Source: JAYFQF01 sp034927285 (GTDB taxonomy: Bacteria > Bacillota > Peptococcia > DRI-13 > UBA5745). From it: a stretch of 64,000 nucleotides of DNA. Positions within the stretch are counted from its first letter, which is position 1. The number at the start of each line of letters is the position of its first letter. The translations under genes were made by a program, and so were the position numbers. The notes beneath the pieces were generated by a model. It saw only the letters and a program-made list of their open reading frames with translations, was not told the DNA's origin and ran no database searches. The DNA lies in contig JAYFQF010000006.1 of NCBI GenBank assembly GCA_034927285.1, positions 1 through 64,000 on the forward strand, given 5' to 3'. This document shows positions 17,708 to 25,470 of this stretch, piece by piece.

Positions 17708-18442
17708 TTATTGATTTACCTGGGGCCAGATCCTCAACTTATCATTGGGGTCCATAAAAGCGATTTTACTGTGTCTCAGCTTGCAGGCTACCATGGCTTC
17801 GATGATTTTCAGCGGCGCTCCGGCAGGATCCACCACCGGTACCGGCAGATTGTCCCGATGGAGCCGGCCGTTCAATTTTTCCGCCATCCCCCCCAGACCC
17901 GTGCAGCCCAGAACAATGGTATCCGCCCCGTCCTCGAGAATCGCTTTCGTTGCGTATTCAAAAAGCTTCTCAAAAATCTGGCTGTCATTGTAAATTCCCA
18001 GCACCGGCGTATCTATGCTGCGTATGGAGGCGATCCTGCCGCTTTGAATGAGGTCCAGATTTTGTTTGCGGACTAACGGCAAAATATTGGGCATAATCGT
18101 CAGGATACTGATCCGCCGCCCCAGGCAAAGGGCCAGATTAATCGAGGCTTCACCGGCGCCTACCACAGGGTAGCGCACAGCCTCCTTTGCTCCGTCCAGC
18201 CCGGGATTAACAAAGCAATTGATGATAGCTCCGTCAAAGCCCTCCTTTTCCCCTTCTTCCGCCAAACGCAGCACCTCGGGAGCGCTCAGGGCCATATCAT
18301 ATTCACTCTCAATGGAACTGGGGCCGTAAGTCAGCCGCCTGGCTGCTATTTCCGTGCCGGCAGCGGCAAAGGGTTGAAAAATCGCCTCTTCCAAGGCGTC
18401 CTCCCGATCGGAAACAATGGGGCGGATCAATAGTATTTTCAT
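17708..18442 (-). CDS. Asp/Glu/hydantoin racemase family protein (2)
   Basis: The 244-residue protein starts at ATG 18442 behind AGGAGGAGG. It has the paired catalytic-cysteine segments IINCFVNPGLDGAKE and VLGCTGLGGMAEKL. It is clearly related to the racemase-like protein at 11.1-11.8 kb but not a recent copy. As the first gene after a near-perfect sigma-54 promoter it is the operon leader, so its product is probably central to the pathway. An Asp/Glu-type or hydantoin racemase role is known for the family; the true substrate is unknown. Confidence 0.85.
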   Translation of the reverse strand: MKILLIRPIVSDREDALEEAIFQPFAAAGTEIAARRLTYGPSSIESEYDMALSAPEVLRLAEEGEKEGFDGAIINCFVNPGLDGAKEAVRYPVVGAGEASINLALCLGRRISILTIMPNILPLVRKQNLDLIQSGRIASIRSIDTPVLGIYNDSQIFEKLFEYATKAILEDGADTIVLGCTGLGGMAEKLNGRLHRDNLPVPVVDPAGAPLKIIEAMVACKLRHSKIAFMDPNDKLRIWPQVNQ

Positions 18443-18479
18443 CAAAAGTCCTCCTCCTGGTCTGTTTATTTCGATATTT

Positions 18480-18495
18480 TGCAATATTTATGCCA
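18480..18495 (-). promoter_or_regulatory. Sigma-54 (RpoN) promoter of the racemase-liv-DUF917-ald operon
   Basis: The minus strand reads TGGCATAAATATTGCA (18495-18480), matching the -24/-12 consensus TGGCACG-N4-TTGCW with exact GG to GC spacing. Transcription should start near 18469, 27 bp ahead of the racemase ATG. Confidence 0.85.
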
Positions 18496-18573
18496 TCCTG
18501 CGTTTTTTTGCAAAATAAGTCAAAAGACTCTGGAATATCCGGGAATAAAAGAGCTTTTTCCCCTCTTGCGGCC

Positions 18574-18612
18574 CAAAAGAAAACATCTTCCCGCTATTGC
18601 TGGAAGATGTTT
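18574..18612 (-). terminator. Terminator of the sigma-54 activator gene
   Basis: AAACATCTTCC (18581-18591) and GGAAGATGTTT (18602-18612) form an 11-bp stem. On the minus strand it is followed by TTCTTTT. It isolates the activator gene from the operon it is expected to control. Confidence 0.75.
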
Positions 18613-18621
18613 TTACAAAAC

Positions 18622-18678
18622 GTAAATAATATTTACAAAATCCGGACTTCATTCTCTCCTTTGTAAAAAACCTTTACA
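18622..18678 (-). promoter_or_regulatory. Candidate upstream activator sites (TyrR-box-like)
   Basis: GTAAATAATATTTAC (18622-18636) is an inverted repeat, and TGTAAA-N5-TTTACA (18662-18678) resembles the TyrR box TGTAAA-N6-TTTACA. TTTACAAAA also occurs as a direct repeat at 18612 and 18632, two helical turns apart. The sites lie about 130-200 bp upstream of the sigma-54 promoter, a normal distance for enhancer binding. Confidence 0.55.
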
Positions 18679-20296
18679 GCCCCTTGGCTAATCCGTATTT
18701 CCTGATTTTCTGGATCACCGAGGTGTGGGATATCCCCAGCAAGGCGGCAATGTCCCTGGAAGAGGAAGCCTGCTTCAGAGCGCCGGTCAAATATTCTTTT
18801 TCCAGCCGGGCGATCTCGTCGTTTAAAGAAACCGGCAAGGAACGGGTCAACTCCTGTCCGCGGTCTACTCCTTTTGCTTTTTCTTCCTCCGGAACACCGC
18901 CGCTGCCCAGAGAAGAATTGTTATCCAGCATCAGATGCTCCCTGCGGATGGTATGATCCGCCAGATATACCGCCCGTTCGATAACGTTGCGGAGTTCCCT
19001 GATATTTCCGGGCCAATCGTATTGCTCCAGAAAGCTCATGGCTTCGCCGGAAATCTTTAAGTCCGGCTTTTCCGCTTCTTTGGCCAGGGTCGCCAGGAAG
19101 TACCGGGCCAGGGGCAGGACGTCCTCCCGGCGCTGACGCAGGGGCGGAATGAAGATCGGGATCACGTTCAGCCGGAAATAAAGATCTTTCCGGAAGCTGT
19201 TCTGAGCCACCATCTCTTCCAGATTCTTGTTTGTGGCGGAGATGATCCGGATATCGATATCCACTTCCTGTACGCCGCCTACCCGCCGGATTTTTCTTTC
19301 CTGGATGGCCCGCAGGATCTTCGCCTGCAGAATCAGCGGCATATCGCCGATTTCATCCAAAAATAAGGTGCCTTCCGAGGCCATTTCGAAAAGCCCGGGT
19401 TTCCCGGTATTGCTGGCGCCGGTGAAGGCGCCTTTCTCATAGCCGAAGAACTCGCTTTCCATCAGACTGTCGGGAATGGACGCGCAGTTTGCCGCCACAA
19501 AAAGCCCCTGATGCCGGCGGCTGCTTTGATGGATGGCCCTGGCAAACAGTTCCTTGCCCGTGCCCGACTCGCCGTAAAGCAAAATGCTGGAATTGCTCCT
19601 GGCGGCCTGCAATCCCAGGTTTATGGCATTTTTGATTCCCCGGCTGGAGCCGATGATATCCTCGAAGGTATACATAGCGGGCCTGGACAAAGCGTTGTAC
19701 AGGCTGCGCACTTTTTTCATGTCTTTGATGATAAACAGATAGCCGATGATCCTTTTCTGCCCGCTGTCCATGGGGATGATTTCCGCCAAATAAGTTTCTT
19801 TTTTCTGCTCCCGTTTATAAATGAAGTCCAGATTATACTTTTCTCCCCGGAGCCCCTGGAGATCCACGGTGATGGGCAGCACCTCGCTGTACAGCCGTCC
19901 GGCAAGCCCCTTGCCGTCCTTATGGTCAAAAATTTTCTGAGCCAGCTGGTTATGGAAAGTGATCCTGCCTTCCTTATTGGTGGCCAAAACTATTTCATCT
20001 ATATTGTCGATGATGGTCTCCAATTCCCGGGACTGCTTTTCAAATTCCATCAGGTCCACTTCCACGATATCATAGACAACCGGATATTCCTCCATTACCC
20101 GGCGGCAAAACTCCCGCCAGGGAATATGCGGCCGCCAGTAAACCTTCAGATAGGTATAACGCTTGACCTCCACGGCCATAACATTAATATCCAGATCCCT
20201 GGCAATACCCAGAATACCGTGAACCATCCCCAAAATGTCGATATCGCTGATAAACTTAAAGCGTTTTTCCACCGGGATCCCCCCTTTTCGGATCAT
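18674..20296 (-). CDS. TyrR-like sigma-54-dependent transcriptional activator (ACT-PAS-AAA+-HTH)
   Basis: The 540-residue protein has four parts. Residues 15-83 look like an ACT domain (GMVHGILGIARDLDINVMAVEV). A PAS domain spans about 90-195. The AAA+ core is at 210-445, with Walker A GESGTGKE (242-249), the sigma-54 contact loop GAFTGA (289-294) and Walker B LFLDE (311-315). A Fis-type HTH lies at 500-535 (LGISHTSVIQKIRKYGL, very TyrR-like). ACT and PAS domains suggest sensing of an amino acid or related ligand. ATG 20296 is used here; a GTG at 20272 behind GGGGGG is an equally good start. It lies directly upstream of the operon with the sigma-54 promoter and is its likely activator. Confidence 0.92.
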   Translation of the reverse strand: MIRKGGIPVEKRFKFISDIDILGMVHGILGIARDLDINVMAVEVKRYTYLKVYWRPHIPWREFCRRVMEEYPVVYDIVEVDLMEFEKQSRELETIIDNIDEIVLATNKEGRITFHNQLAQKIFDHKDGKGLAGRLYSEVLPITVDLQGLRGEKYNLDFIYKREQKKETYLAEIIPMDSGQKRIIGYLFIIKDMKKVRSLYNALSRPAMYTFEDIIGSSRGIKNAINLGLQAARSNSSILLYGESGTGKELFARAIHQSSRRHQGLFVAANCASIPDSLMESEFFGYEKGAFTGASNTGKPGLFEMASEGTLFLDEIGDMPLILQAKILRAIQERKIRRVGGVQEVDIDIRIISATNKNLEEMVAQNSFRKDLYFRLNVIPIFIPPLRQRREDVLPLARYFLATLAKEAEKPDLKISGEAMSFLEQYDWPGNIRELRNVIERAVYLADHTIRREHLMLDNNSSLGSGGVPEEEKAKGVDRGQELTRSLPVSLNDEIARLEKEYLTGALKQASSSRDIAALLGISHTSVIQKIRKYGLAKGL

Positions 20297-20331
20297 CCTT
20301 ACCTTCTGGCTCTAATTTTAATTGTTTTCCT

Positions 20332-20360
20332 TTGCATGTGTCAAATAAATGGACTATAAT
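20332..20360 (+). promoter_or_regulatory. Candidate promoter of tyrS
   Basis: A perfect -10 TATAAT (20355-20360) is 17 bp from a poor -35 (TTGCAT, 20332-20337). The 78-bp leader is too short for a T-box. Confidence 0.5.
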
Positions 20361-20437
20361 AGTTTTGTGCCGGCCCCGGAAGACGGCTTTTGCCGGCGGC
20401 GGCCGGCCGGAGAAAAAATGAATTAGGAGTGAGTTTG

Positions 20438-21670
20438 TTGAGTAATGTTCTGGATGTACTGGAGGAAAGAGGCTATTTAGAGCAGGCTACCCATCCCGAG
20501 GAACTGCGGGAGCTGCTGGGGAAGGAATCGGTTACCTTTTATATCGGTTTTGACCCTACCGCCGACAGCCTTCATGTAGGGCATTTCGTTCAGATCATGG
20601 TCATGATGCACATGCAGCGGCATGGTCACCGGCCCATCGCTCTTCTGGGCGGCGGCACCGGCATGGTGGGCGATCCCTCCGGCCGGTCCGATATGCGGAA
20701 TATGCTGACTCCCCAGCAGATCAAGCATAATGTGGAATCCTTCAGGAAGCAGATGTCCCGCTTCATTGACTTCGACGGGGGCAAAGCCCTGATGGTGGAT
20801 AACGCCGATTGGCTGACCAAGCTGAATTATATTGACTTTCTGAGAGACATCGGCAGCCAGTTTTCCGTAAACCGGATGCTCAGCGCCGAATGCTTCAAAA
20901 CCCGTATGGCCACGGAAAACGGCCTTTCCTTCCTGGAATTCAATTACATGCTGATGCAGGCCTACGACTTTCTGGAGCTCTACCGCCGGCATGGCTGCAA
21001 GATCCAGTTCGGCGGCAACGATCAGTGGTCCAATATCATCGCCGGCGTGGATCTGGTACGCCGTCTGGATAAAGGCAGCGCTTTTGGCATGACCTTTAAG
21101 CTCCTGCTGAAAAGCGACGGCACCAAAATGGGCAAAACCGCCGGCGGCGCCGTCTGGCTGGATCCTGAAAAGACTTCTCCCTACGATTTCTATCAATACT
21201 GGAGAAATGTCGATGATCCCGACGTGGAAAACTGCCTGTCCCTCCTGACTTTCCTGCCCATGGAGGAGGTCCGCCGCCTGGGCTCCCTGGAGGGCAGCGA
21301 GATTAATAAAGCCAAGCAAATTCTGGCTTATGAGGTAACCAAGCTGGTCCACGGCCAGGAGGAAGCCGAGAAGGCCCAGGCCGCCGCCCAGGAGGTCTTT
21401 GGCGGCTCCGGCGTCAGCCAGGATATGCCCACCACAAAGCTCGCCGCCGCAGTCCTGGATAAAGGCATTGACGCCGCCACCGTATTAGTGGAAACCGGTC
21501 TTTGCCCCAGCAAAGGCGAGGCCCGCCGGCTGATTGCCCAAAAAGGCGTTTCTCTCTGGGACCGGCCCATCGAATCTTTCGATCAGCTCATCAGCAGCGC
21601 CGATATGAAAGAGGGCGCTATCATCCTGAAAAAAGGCAAGAAAACCTATCACAAAATCATTGTGGGATAA
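20438..21670 (+). CDS. tyrS: Tyrosyl-tRNA synthetase
   Basis: The 410-residue class I synthetase charges tRNA-Tyr. DSLHVGHF is the HIGH-type motif and GTKMGKTAGG the KMSKS-type loop. The C-terminal 65 residues (GLCPSKGEARRLIAQKGV) form an S4 RNA-binding domain. Translation most likely begins at TTG 20438, eight bases after AGGAG, giving the usual N-terminus MSNVLDVLEERGY. The open frame further upstream lacks a ribosome binding site. It is a single gene with its own promoter and terminator. Confidence 0.96.
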   Translation: MSNVLDVLEERGYLEQATHPEELRELLGKESVTFYIGFDPTADSLHVGHFVQIMVMMHMQRHGHRPIALLGGGTGMVGDPSGRSDMRNMLTPQQIKHNVESFRKQMSRFIDFDGGKALMVDNADWLTKLNYIDFLRDIGSQFSVNRMLSAECFKTRMATENGLSFLEFNYMLMQAYDFLELYRRHGCKIQFGGNDQWSNIIAGVDLVRRLDKGSAFGMTFKLLLKSDGTKMGKTAGGAVWLDPEKTSPYDFYQYWRNVDDPDVENCLSLLTFLPMEEVRRLGSLEGSEINKAKQILAYEVTKLVHGQEEAEKAQAAAQEVFGGSGVSQDMPTTKLAAAVLDKGIDAATVLVETGLCPSKGEARRLIAQKGVSLWDRPIESFDQLISSADMKEGAIILKKGKKTYHKIIVG

Positions 21671-21711
21671 AGACAGGCTTTGGGCTTGCCCGGGTCTGCC
21701 TCCAAGAACAG

Positions 21712-21773
21712 AAATGCTCCCTTCAGAAAACAGACGGCAAAAGCCATCCGAAACCTGAAGGGAGCATTTTGGT
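21712..21773 (+). terminator. Terminator of tyrS
   Basis: AAATGCTCCCTTCAG (21712-21726) pairs with CTGAAGGGAGCATTT (21755-21769) across a 28-base loop, followed by T-rich sequence (TTTTGGTTT). Confidence 0.75.
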
Positions 21774-21819
21774 TTGAAGAGACCTCTGTTCCGGCAGCTT
21801 TTCTGCCCGCTGGTCCCGG

Positions 21820-22548
21820 CTACTTAAACAGCTGAGATACCGGATGAAGAATCAGCAGGCAGCCGATAACGCCAAAGAGGACCGGGGCAAGGACATTGGC
21901 CCACTTTGTCATTTCAGCCTTGATTACCGTATACAGCCGGTCAAACTTATCCCGGGCATGGAGATATATGAAATATAAAATCAGCAGAGGCAAGGTGTAG
22001 ATGATATTATAGACGATAAGAATAAATGCCGTCTGGAGAAGCGAGGGGCCATAGTTAAAAACGGCCCCCAAAAAGGCAAAATACGGAAACGCGCTCGTCA
22101 ATTCCGAGATGGTGGCTCCTATGCCTAAGGCCACTAAGGCCCCCGGGGAAACGGATTTTATTTTCTGCGCCGCCGCCGCTTCGTCACTGGCGTTTTTCCC
22201 ACCTCCGTGTAAGGAGCGGACCTGCTTTTTCAACGCCTCAATCTTATTGTTTTGGATAAAACAACTTCCTGCAATCAGAAGGGCTATCCCCAGGATCAGT
22301 TCAAGGCTGAAAAGGAACGGACCGTACTTGGCCATTAGCTTTTTTAACAAATCGGCGATAAACGAGACCAACCCCAGATAAGCCACAAAACCGCCGGCCA
22401 GATTGGTAAGTCCGGTGGGGATGATAAAGTACAAAATATCCCTGGGCTTTTTCACCATTCCCTGCAGGACGAATTGCTGTGTGATGGCAATCGGGTTAAG
22501 GCTGTCTACTGCGCTTGCAATAATTGTCGAAAGCAATAATCCCAACAT
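21820..22548 (-). CDS. GAP/Sap-family integral membrane protein under ykkC riboswitch control
   Basis: The 242-residue protein has about six membrane segments with a hydrophilic cytoplasmic loop around 105-130 (SLHGGGKNASDEAAAAQKIK). SAVDSLNPIAITQQFVL near the N-terminus and GALVALGIGATISELTSAFPY in the second half match the GAP family (Sap, named after mycobacterial peptidoglycolipid addressing protein), a LysE-like exporter fold. The ATG follows AAAGGAGG. A riboswitch and its terminator occupy the leader, so expression is ligand-induced. If the riboswitch binds guanidine, export of guanidine or a related compound is the simplest hypothesis. It is a single-gene unit. Confidence 0.8.
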   Translation of the reverse strand: MLGLLLSTIIASAVDSLNPIAITQQFVLQGMVKKPRDILYFIIPTGLTNLAGGFVAYLGLVSFIADLLKKLMAKYGPFLFSLELILGIALLIAGSCFIQNNKIEALKKQVRSLHGGGKNASDEAAAAQKIKSVSPGALVALGIGATISELTSAFPYFAFLGAVFNYGPSLLQTAFILIVYNIIYTLPLLILYFIYLHARDKFDRLYTVIKAEMTKWANVLAPVLFGVIGCLLILHPVSQLFK

Positions 22549-22576
22549 ATCTTTTCCTCCTTTTAGTCAAAAAAAT

Positions 22577-22708
22577 AAGCCCGGGAGTAATCAATTACTC
22601 CTGGGCTTTTATCCCACCGTGTACACACTCTCTAAGAATGTGCGTTTTCTCTTGGACCAGACTAATATTCGCTATTACGGAACCCTAGAAAACGAAATGC
22701 TATTTATC
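22577..22708 (-). promoter_or_regulatory. ykkC-family riboswitch (probably guanidine-I) with terminator
   Basis: Read on the minus strand, the leader carries the conserved ykkC blocks in order: CTAGGGTTCCG (22688-22678), CTGGTCCAAGAG, AACGCAC, then ACACGGTGGGATAAAAGCCC and AGGAG. The last block overlaps a terminator whose arms are AAGCCCGGGAGTAA and TTACTCCTGGGCTT (22577-22590 and 22595-22608), followed by a U-run and then the ribosome binding site. This is the on-switch layout in which ligand binding prevents termination. The sequence looks like the guanidine-I subtype, but ppGpp- or PRPP-binding ykkC variants cannot be fully excluded by eye. Confidence 0.88.
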
Positions 22709-22721
22709 TGTATCTCGGCCT

Positions 22722-22750
22722 ATCTTAGCAAAAAACAGGAATAGTGTCAA
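22722..22750 (-). promoter_or_regulatory. Sigma-A promoter of the riboswitch transcript
   Basis: On the minus strand TTGACA (22750-22745) and TAAGAT (22727-22722) are 17 bp apart. The start near 22715 lies just before the riboswitch. Confidence 0.8.
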
Positions 22751-22790
22751 TGCCGGCACAAGGTTTTTCCGGCTAAAATTTACCGCCTGA

Positions 22791-23567
22791 TCAACTGTGG
22801 GGCCAGTCCTTAAGGATCTCCAGGGCATCCCGGTATCCTAACTCCACCATCCGGGCAAACAGCTTCCGGTCAAAGCAAAAACCGTTGTCCAGCTTTTCGC
22901 TGGCCCGGATCAGGGTCAGGTTCGGCGTGTCTTCCAACAGTTTTTTGTCCACAAAGCCGAAGGCTTCCAGGTCCACGGCAATGATCCTTTCCGCTGCCCG
23001 GCGCAAAGCCAGCCGGACCGGCAGATTATCGTAATAACAACCGTCAATATAGCGCTTGCCGTCGATGACATAAGGCTTAAAAGCCGGCGCCACGCAGCAG
23101 CCGGCAAAAATATAGTCGATCAGCTTGCCCCGGGGCACCTCGTCTTTAAATAAAGCCAAAGGCTTCCGGTCTTCGACGCAAACGGTGACCAGACCAAAAT
23201 CCACCGGAGACCGCCGCAGTTTCTCTTCATCCAGAAAACTTCCCAAAGCTTTTTTCAGCAGCCCCATATCTGTGCCGCCATCGGAAAAAAAACTTTTGAA
23301 AAAATGCAGATAACTATGAAACGTCTTCTGTTCCGGGCTCTCCCCCTCCTGGCCTTCCATCTCAAACACTTTCTCCAGATCTGTCTCCAGCCACAGCCGG
23401 CGGGCAGTCTGAAAATCCCCTTGCGCTAACAGGGCTCCGTTCAGGGCGCCGATGGAGGTGCCGCAGATCATCTGAATCGGGATTCCCAGTTCTCTGACGG
23501 CCTGCCAGGTGCCGATTTCATATGCCCCTCTGGCGGCGCCGCCGCCGAAAACCAAAGCCGTCTTCAT
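22791..23567 (-). CDS. Patatin-like phospholipase (RssA/YchK type)
   Basis: The 258-residue protein starts at ATG 23567 after AGGAGA. It has the oxyanion-hole sequence GGGAARGAYE near residue 8, the nucleophile elbow GTSIG near 36 and a catalytic Asp in DGCYYDN near 174, so the Ser-Asp dyad is intact. Proteins of this type are cytoplasmic serine lipases or acyl hydrolases of unclear physiological substrate. It lies 66 bp after gltX on the same strand and may be co-transcribed with it. No signal peptide is seen. Confidence 0.9.
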   Translation of the reverse strand: MKTALVFGGGAARGAYEIGTWQAVRELGIPIQMICGTSIGALNGALLAQGDFQTARRLWLETDLEKVFEMEGQEGESPEQKTFHSYLHFFKSFFSDGGTDMGLLKKALGSFLDEEKLRRSPVDFGLVTVCVEDRKPLALFKDEVPRGKLIDYIFAGCCVAPAFKPYVIDGKRYIDGCYYDNLPVRLALRRAAERIIAVDLEAFGFVDKKLLEDTPNLTLIRASEKLDNGFCFDRKLFARMVELGYRDALEILKDWPHS

Positions 23568-23633
23568 CTCTGTCTCCTGTCTTTTGGCCGGCGCGGCGAA
23601 TCGGGGACCGGGAAAGGTCACGCTTGGCGGCGG

Positions 23634-25343
23634 TTAAGCGCCGCGGAGCTTTTCCATGGCCTGGCGGATCCTGGCCGCCGAACGCTCTGTCCCCATAATC
23701 TGCTGGATTTCCCAGAGATCCGGGGAATTGCGCCGGCCGGAAAGGGCTACCCTTAAAAGGCTGGATACATCGCCTACATGACCCTTGTATTGTTCGGGGT
23801 TTTTCTTATAGTCCTTGGGTTTTGCCGCGAAGCCGTGAGCTGCGGCCAGCTGCCGGACCTTCTCAAACCAGGCCTGATTATCGTCGTCAAAAGAGTAGCC
23901 TGCCAGATAATCCTCCAAAAGCCGCAGCGCCGTTTCTTTGTCGATATTTTCCGGGAATGCATCTTCATAAATGAATTCTTCATCAAAGAAAAAGCGGATA
24001 AACTCATGGATTTGTTTACCAAAGATCAAATCCTTGCGGGGGTTTTCGCCGCCCCGGCCAATATTTAAAATAGCTTTCAGATAACCGGGATCCTTTGCCA
24101 TAACGGCGTAAGCTTTTTTCTCATAGGTTCTGGCCCAGTCCAGCAAAAATTCCGCTACCGCCTGGGCGCTCAGACCGGCCAGCACCTCTTTGCTGACATC
24201 GCTGAGCTTATTTAAGTCAAAAAGCGCGCCGGAGGACCCCATCTTGGCCGTGGTAAACGCAAATTCCTCCATGGGAAGACCGGGATTGGCCAGGCGCCAT
24301 TCCTCATAGTTGGAATTCAGCACCGTCAGCAGATATTCCCGTACCGCGGCAGGATGATAGCCCAGGCTGCGGTAATAGTCCAGTCCCAGCTCCGGGTCCT
24401 TCCGCTTGGACAGCTTCCGCTTGGTTTCCCCCTCCATCTTCATCAGGACAGTGGTATGGCAGAAAACCGGCGGCTGCCAGCCCAGGGTGTTAAACAGTTC
24501 AATGTGATAGGGCAGGGTGGACAGCCATTCTTCTCCCCGCAGTATATGGGTGATCCGCATAAAATGGTCGTCGATCACGTGGGCAAAATGATAAGTCGGG
24601 ATGCCGTCGGCCTTCAGCAATACGAAGTCCTGATTGTTTTCCGGCATGGATAGCGTGCCCCGGATGCCGTCTTCAATACTAAAATAGCGTTCCGGGTCCC
24701 CCAGGGACCTGAGCCGTACGACAAACGCCTCCTTTTTCTCCAGGCGTTCCTTTACCTGCGCCAGGGACAGGTCACGATGTTTTGCCCATTTACCGTAATA
24801 GCCCGGATTAACCTTAGCTTCAGCCTGAGCGCTGCGTATACCCTCCAACTCCGCTTCCGTACAAAAGCAGGGATAAGCCCGGCCCTGCTGAATCAAAAGC
24901 TTGGCAAAGCACTGGTACAAAGCGGCTCTCTGCCTCTGCCGATAAGGACCGTAGGCTCCTTTTTCCCCTGCCACGGTGGCGCCTTCGTCAAAATGAAGTC
25001 CGAAATAATTCAGGGAGGTGATCAGCGTTTCCACCGCGCCCTCCACTTCCCGTTTCTGGTCCGTATCCTCAATCCGCAGGATGAACACGCCTTGGCTTTG
25101 ATGGGCCAGCCGCTCATCGGCAAAAGCGCCGTACAGATTTCCCAGGTGAATAAAGCCGGTGGGGCTGGGACCCAGCCTGGTCACTAAAGCCCCTGCCGGC
25201 AAATCCCGCTCAGGGTAAAGGGCCTCATAGTCTTCCGGCCTTTTCGTAATCTGCGGAAATAAAAGCTCTGCCAACCGGCGGCACTCTTCGGCAGATAATG
25301 AAGTGGGCCGAAGAGGCTCCTGAATTATTTTTATCTCTTCCAT
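23634..25343 (-). CDS. gltX: Glutamyl-tRNA synthetase (clostridial long-N-terminus form)
   Basis: The 569-residue class I synthetase begins at ATG 25343 after AGGAGG. TRLGPSPTGFIHLGNLYGAF carries the HIGH-type motif (as HLGN), and KRKLSKRKD is the KMSKS loop. About 50 residues precede the catalytic domain (LAELLFPQITKRPEDYEALYP), a variant I associate with Clostridia. It charges tRNA-Glu, or tRNA-Gln in organisms that use the amidotransferase route. A tRNA-Glu(CTC) gene is found elsewhere in the window. No T-box leader was seen in the 127-bp gap upstream. Confidence 0.95.
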   Translation of the reverse strand: MEEIKIIQEPLRPTSLSAEECRRLAELLFPQITKRPEDYEALYPERDLPAGALVTRLGPSPTGFIHLGNLYGAFADERLAHQSQGVFILRIEDTDQKREVEGAVETLITSLNYFGLHFDEGATVAGEKGAYGPYRQRQRAALYQCFAKLLIQQGRAYPCFCTEAELEGIRSAQAEAKVNPGYYGKWAKHRDLSLAQVKERLEKKEAFVVRLRSLGDPERYFSIEDGIRGTLSMPENNQDFVLLKADGIPTYHFAHVIDDHFMRITHILRGEEWLSTLPYHIELFNTLGWQPPVFCHTTVLMKMEGETKRKLSKRKDPELGLDYYRSLGYHPAAVREYLLTVLNSNYEEWRLANPGLPMEEFAFTTAKMGSSGALFDLNKLSDVSKEVLAGLSAQAVAEFLLDWARTYEKKAYAVMAKDPGYLKAILNIGRGGENPRKDLIFGKQIHEFIRFFFDEEFIYEDAFPENIDKETALRLLEDYLAGYSFDDDNQAWFEKVRQLAAAHGFAAKPKDYKKNPEQYKGHVGDVSSLLRVALSGRRNSPDLWEIQQIMGTERSAARIRQAMEKLRGA

Positions 25344-25470
25344 TCTGCTTCCTCCTAAACCAGCGCCCTTCCTCTTCTCCTTTGGGCCGGGCACTGGATT
25401 TTGTGATATATTTTATCCGCCGCCTGTCATGTCCCGCTTTCAATGGGACGTTTCATGCGGGACCGAGACT

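Noticed and set aside
20361..20437. T-box or other riboswitch upstream of tyrS
   Set aside because: The leader is only about 70 nt and contains no T-box sequence or terminator/antiterminator pair. The gltX leader was checked with the same result.
22577..22608. Hairpin as a plain terminator of an upstream gene
   Set aside because: It lies after its own promoter, overlaps conserved ykkC sequence and directly precedes the ribosome binding site, so it belongs to the riboswitch.
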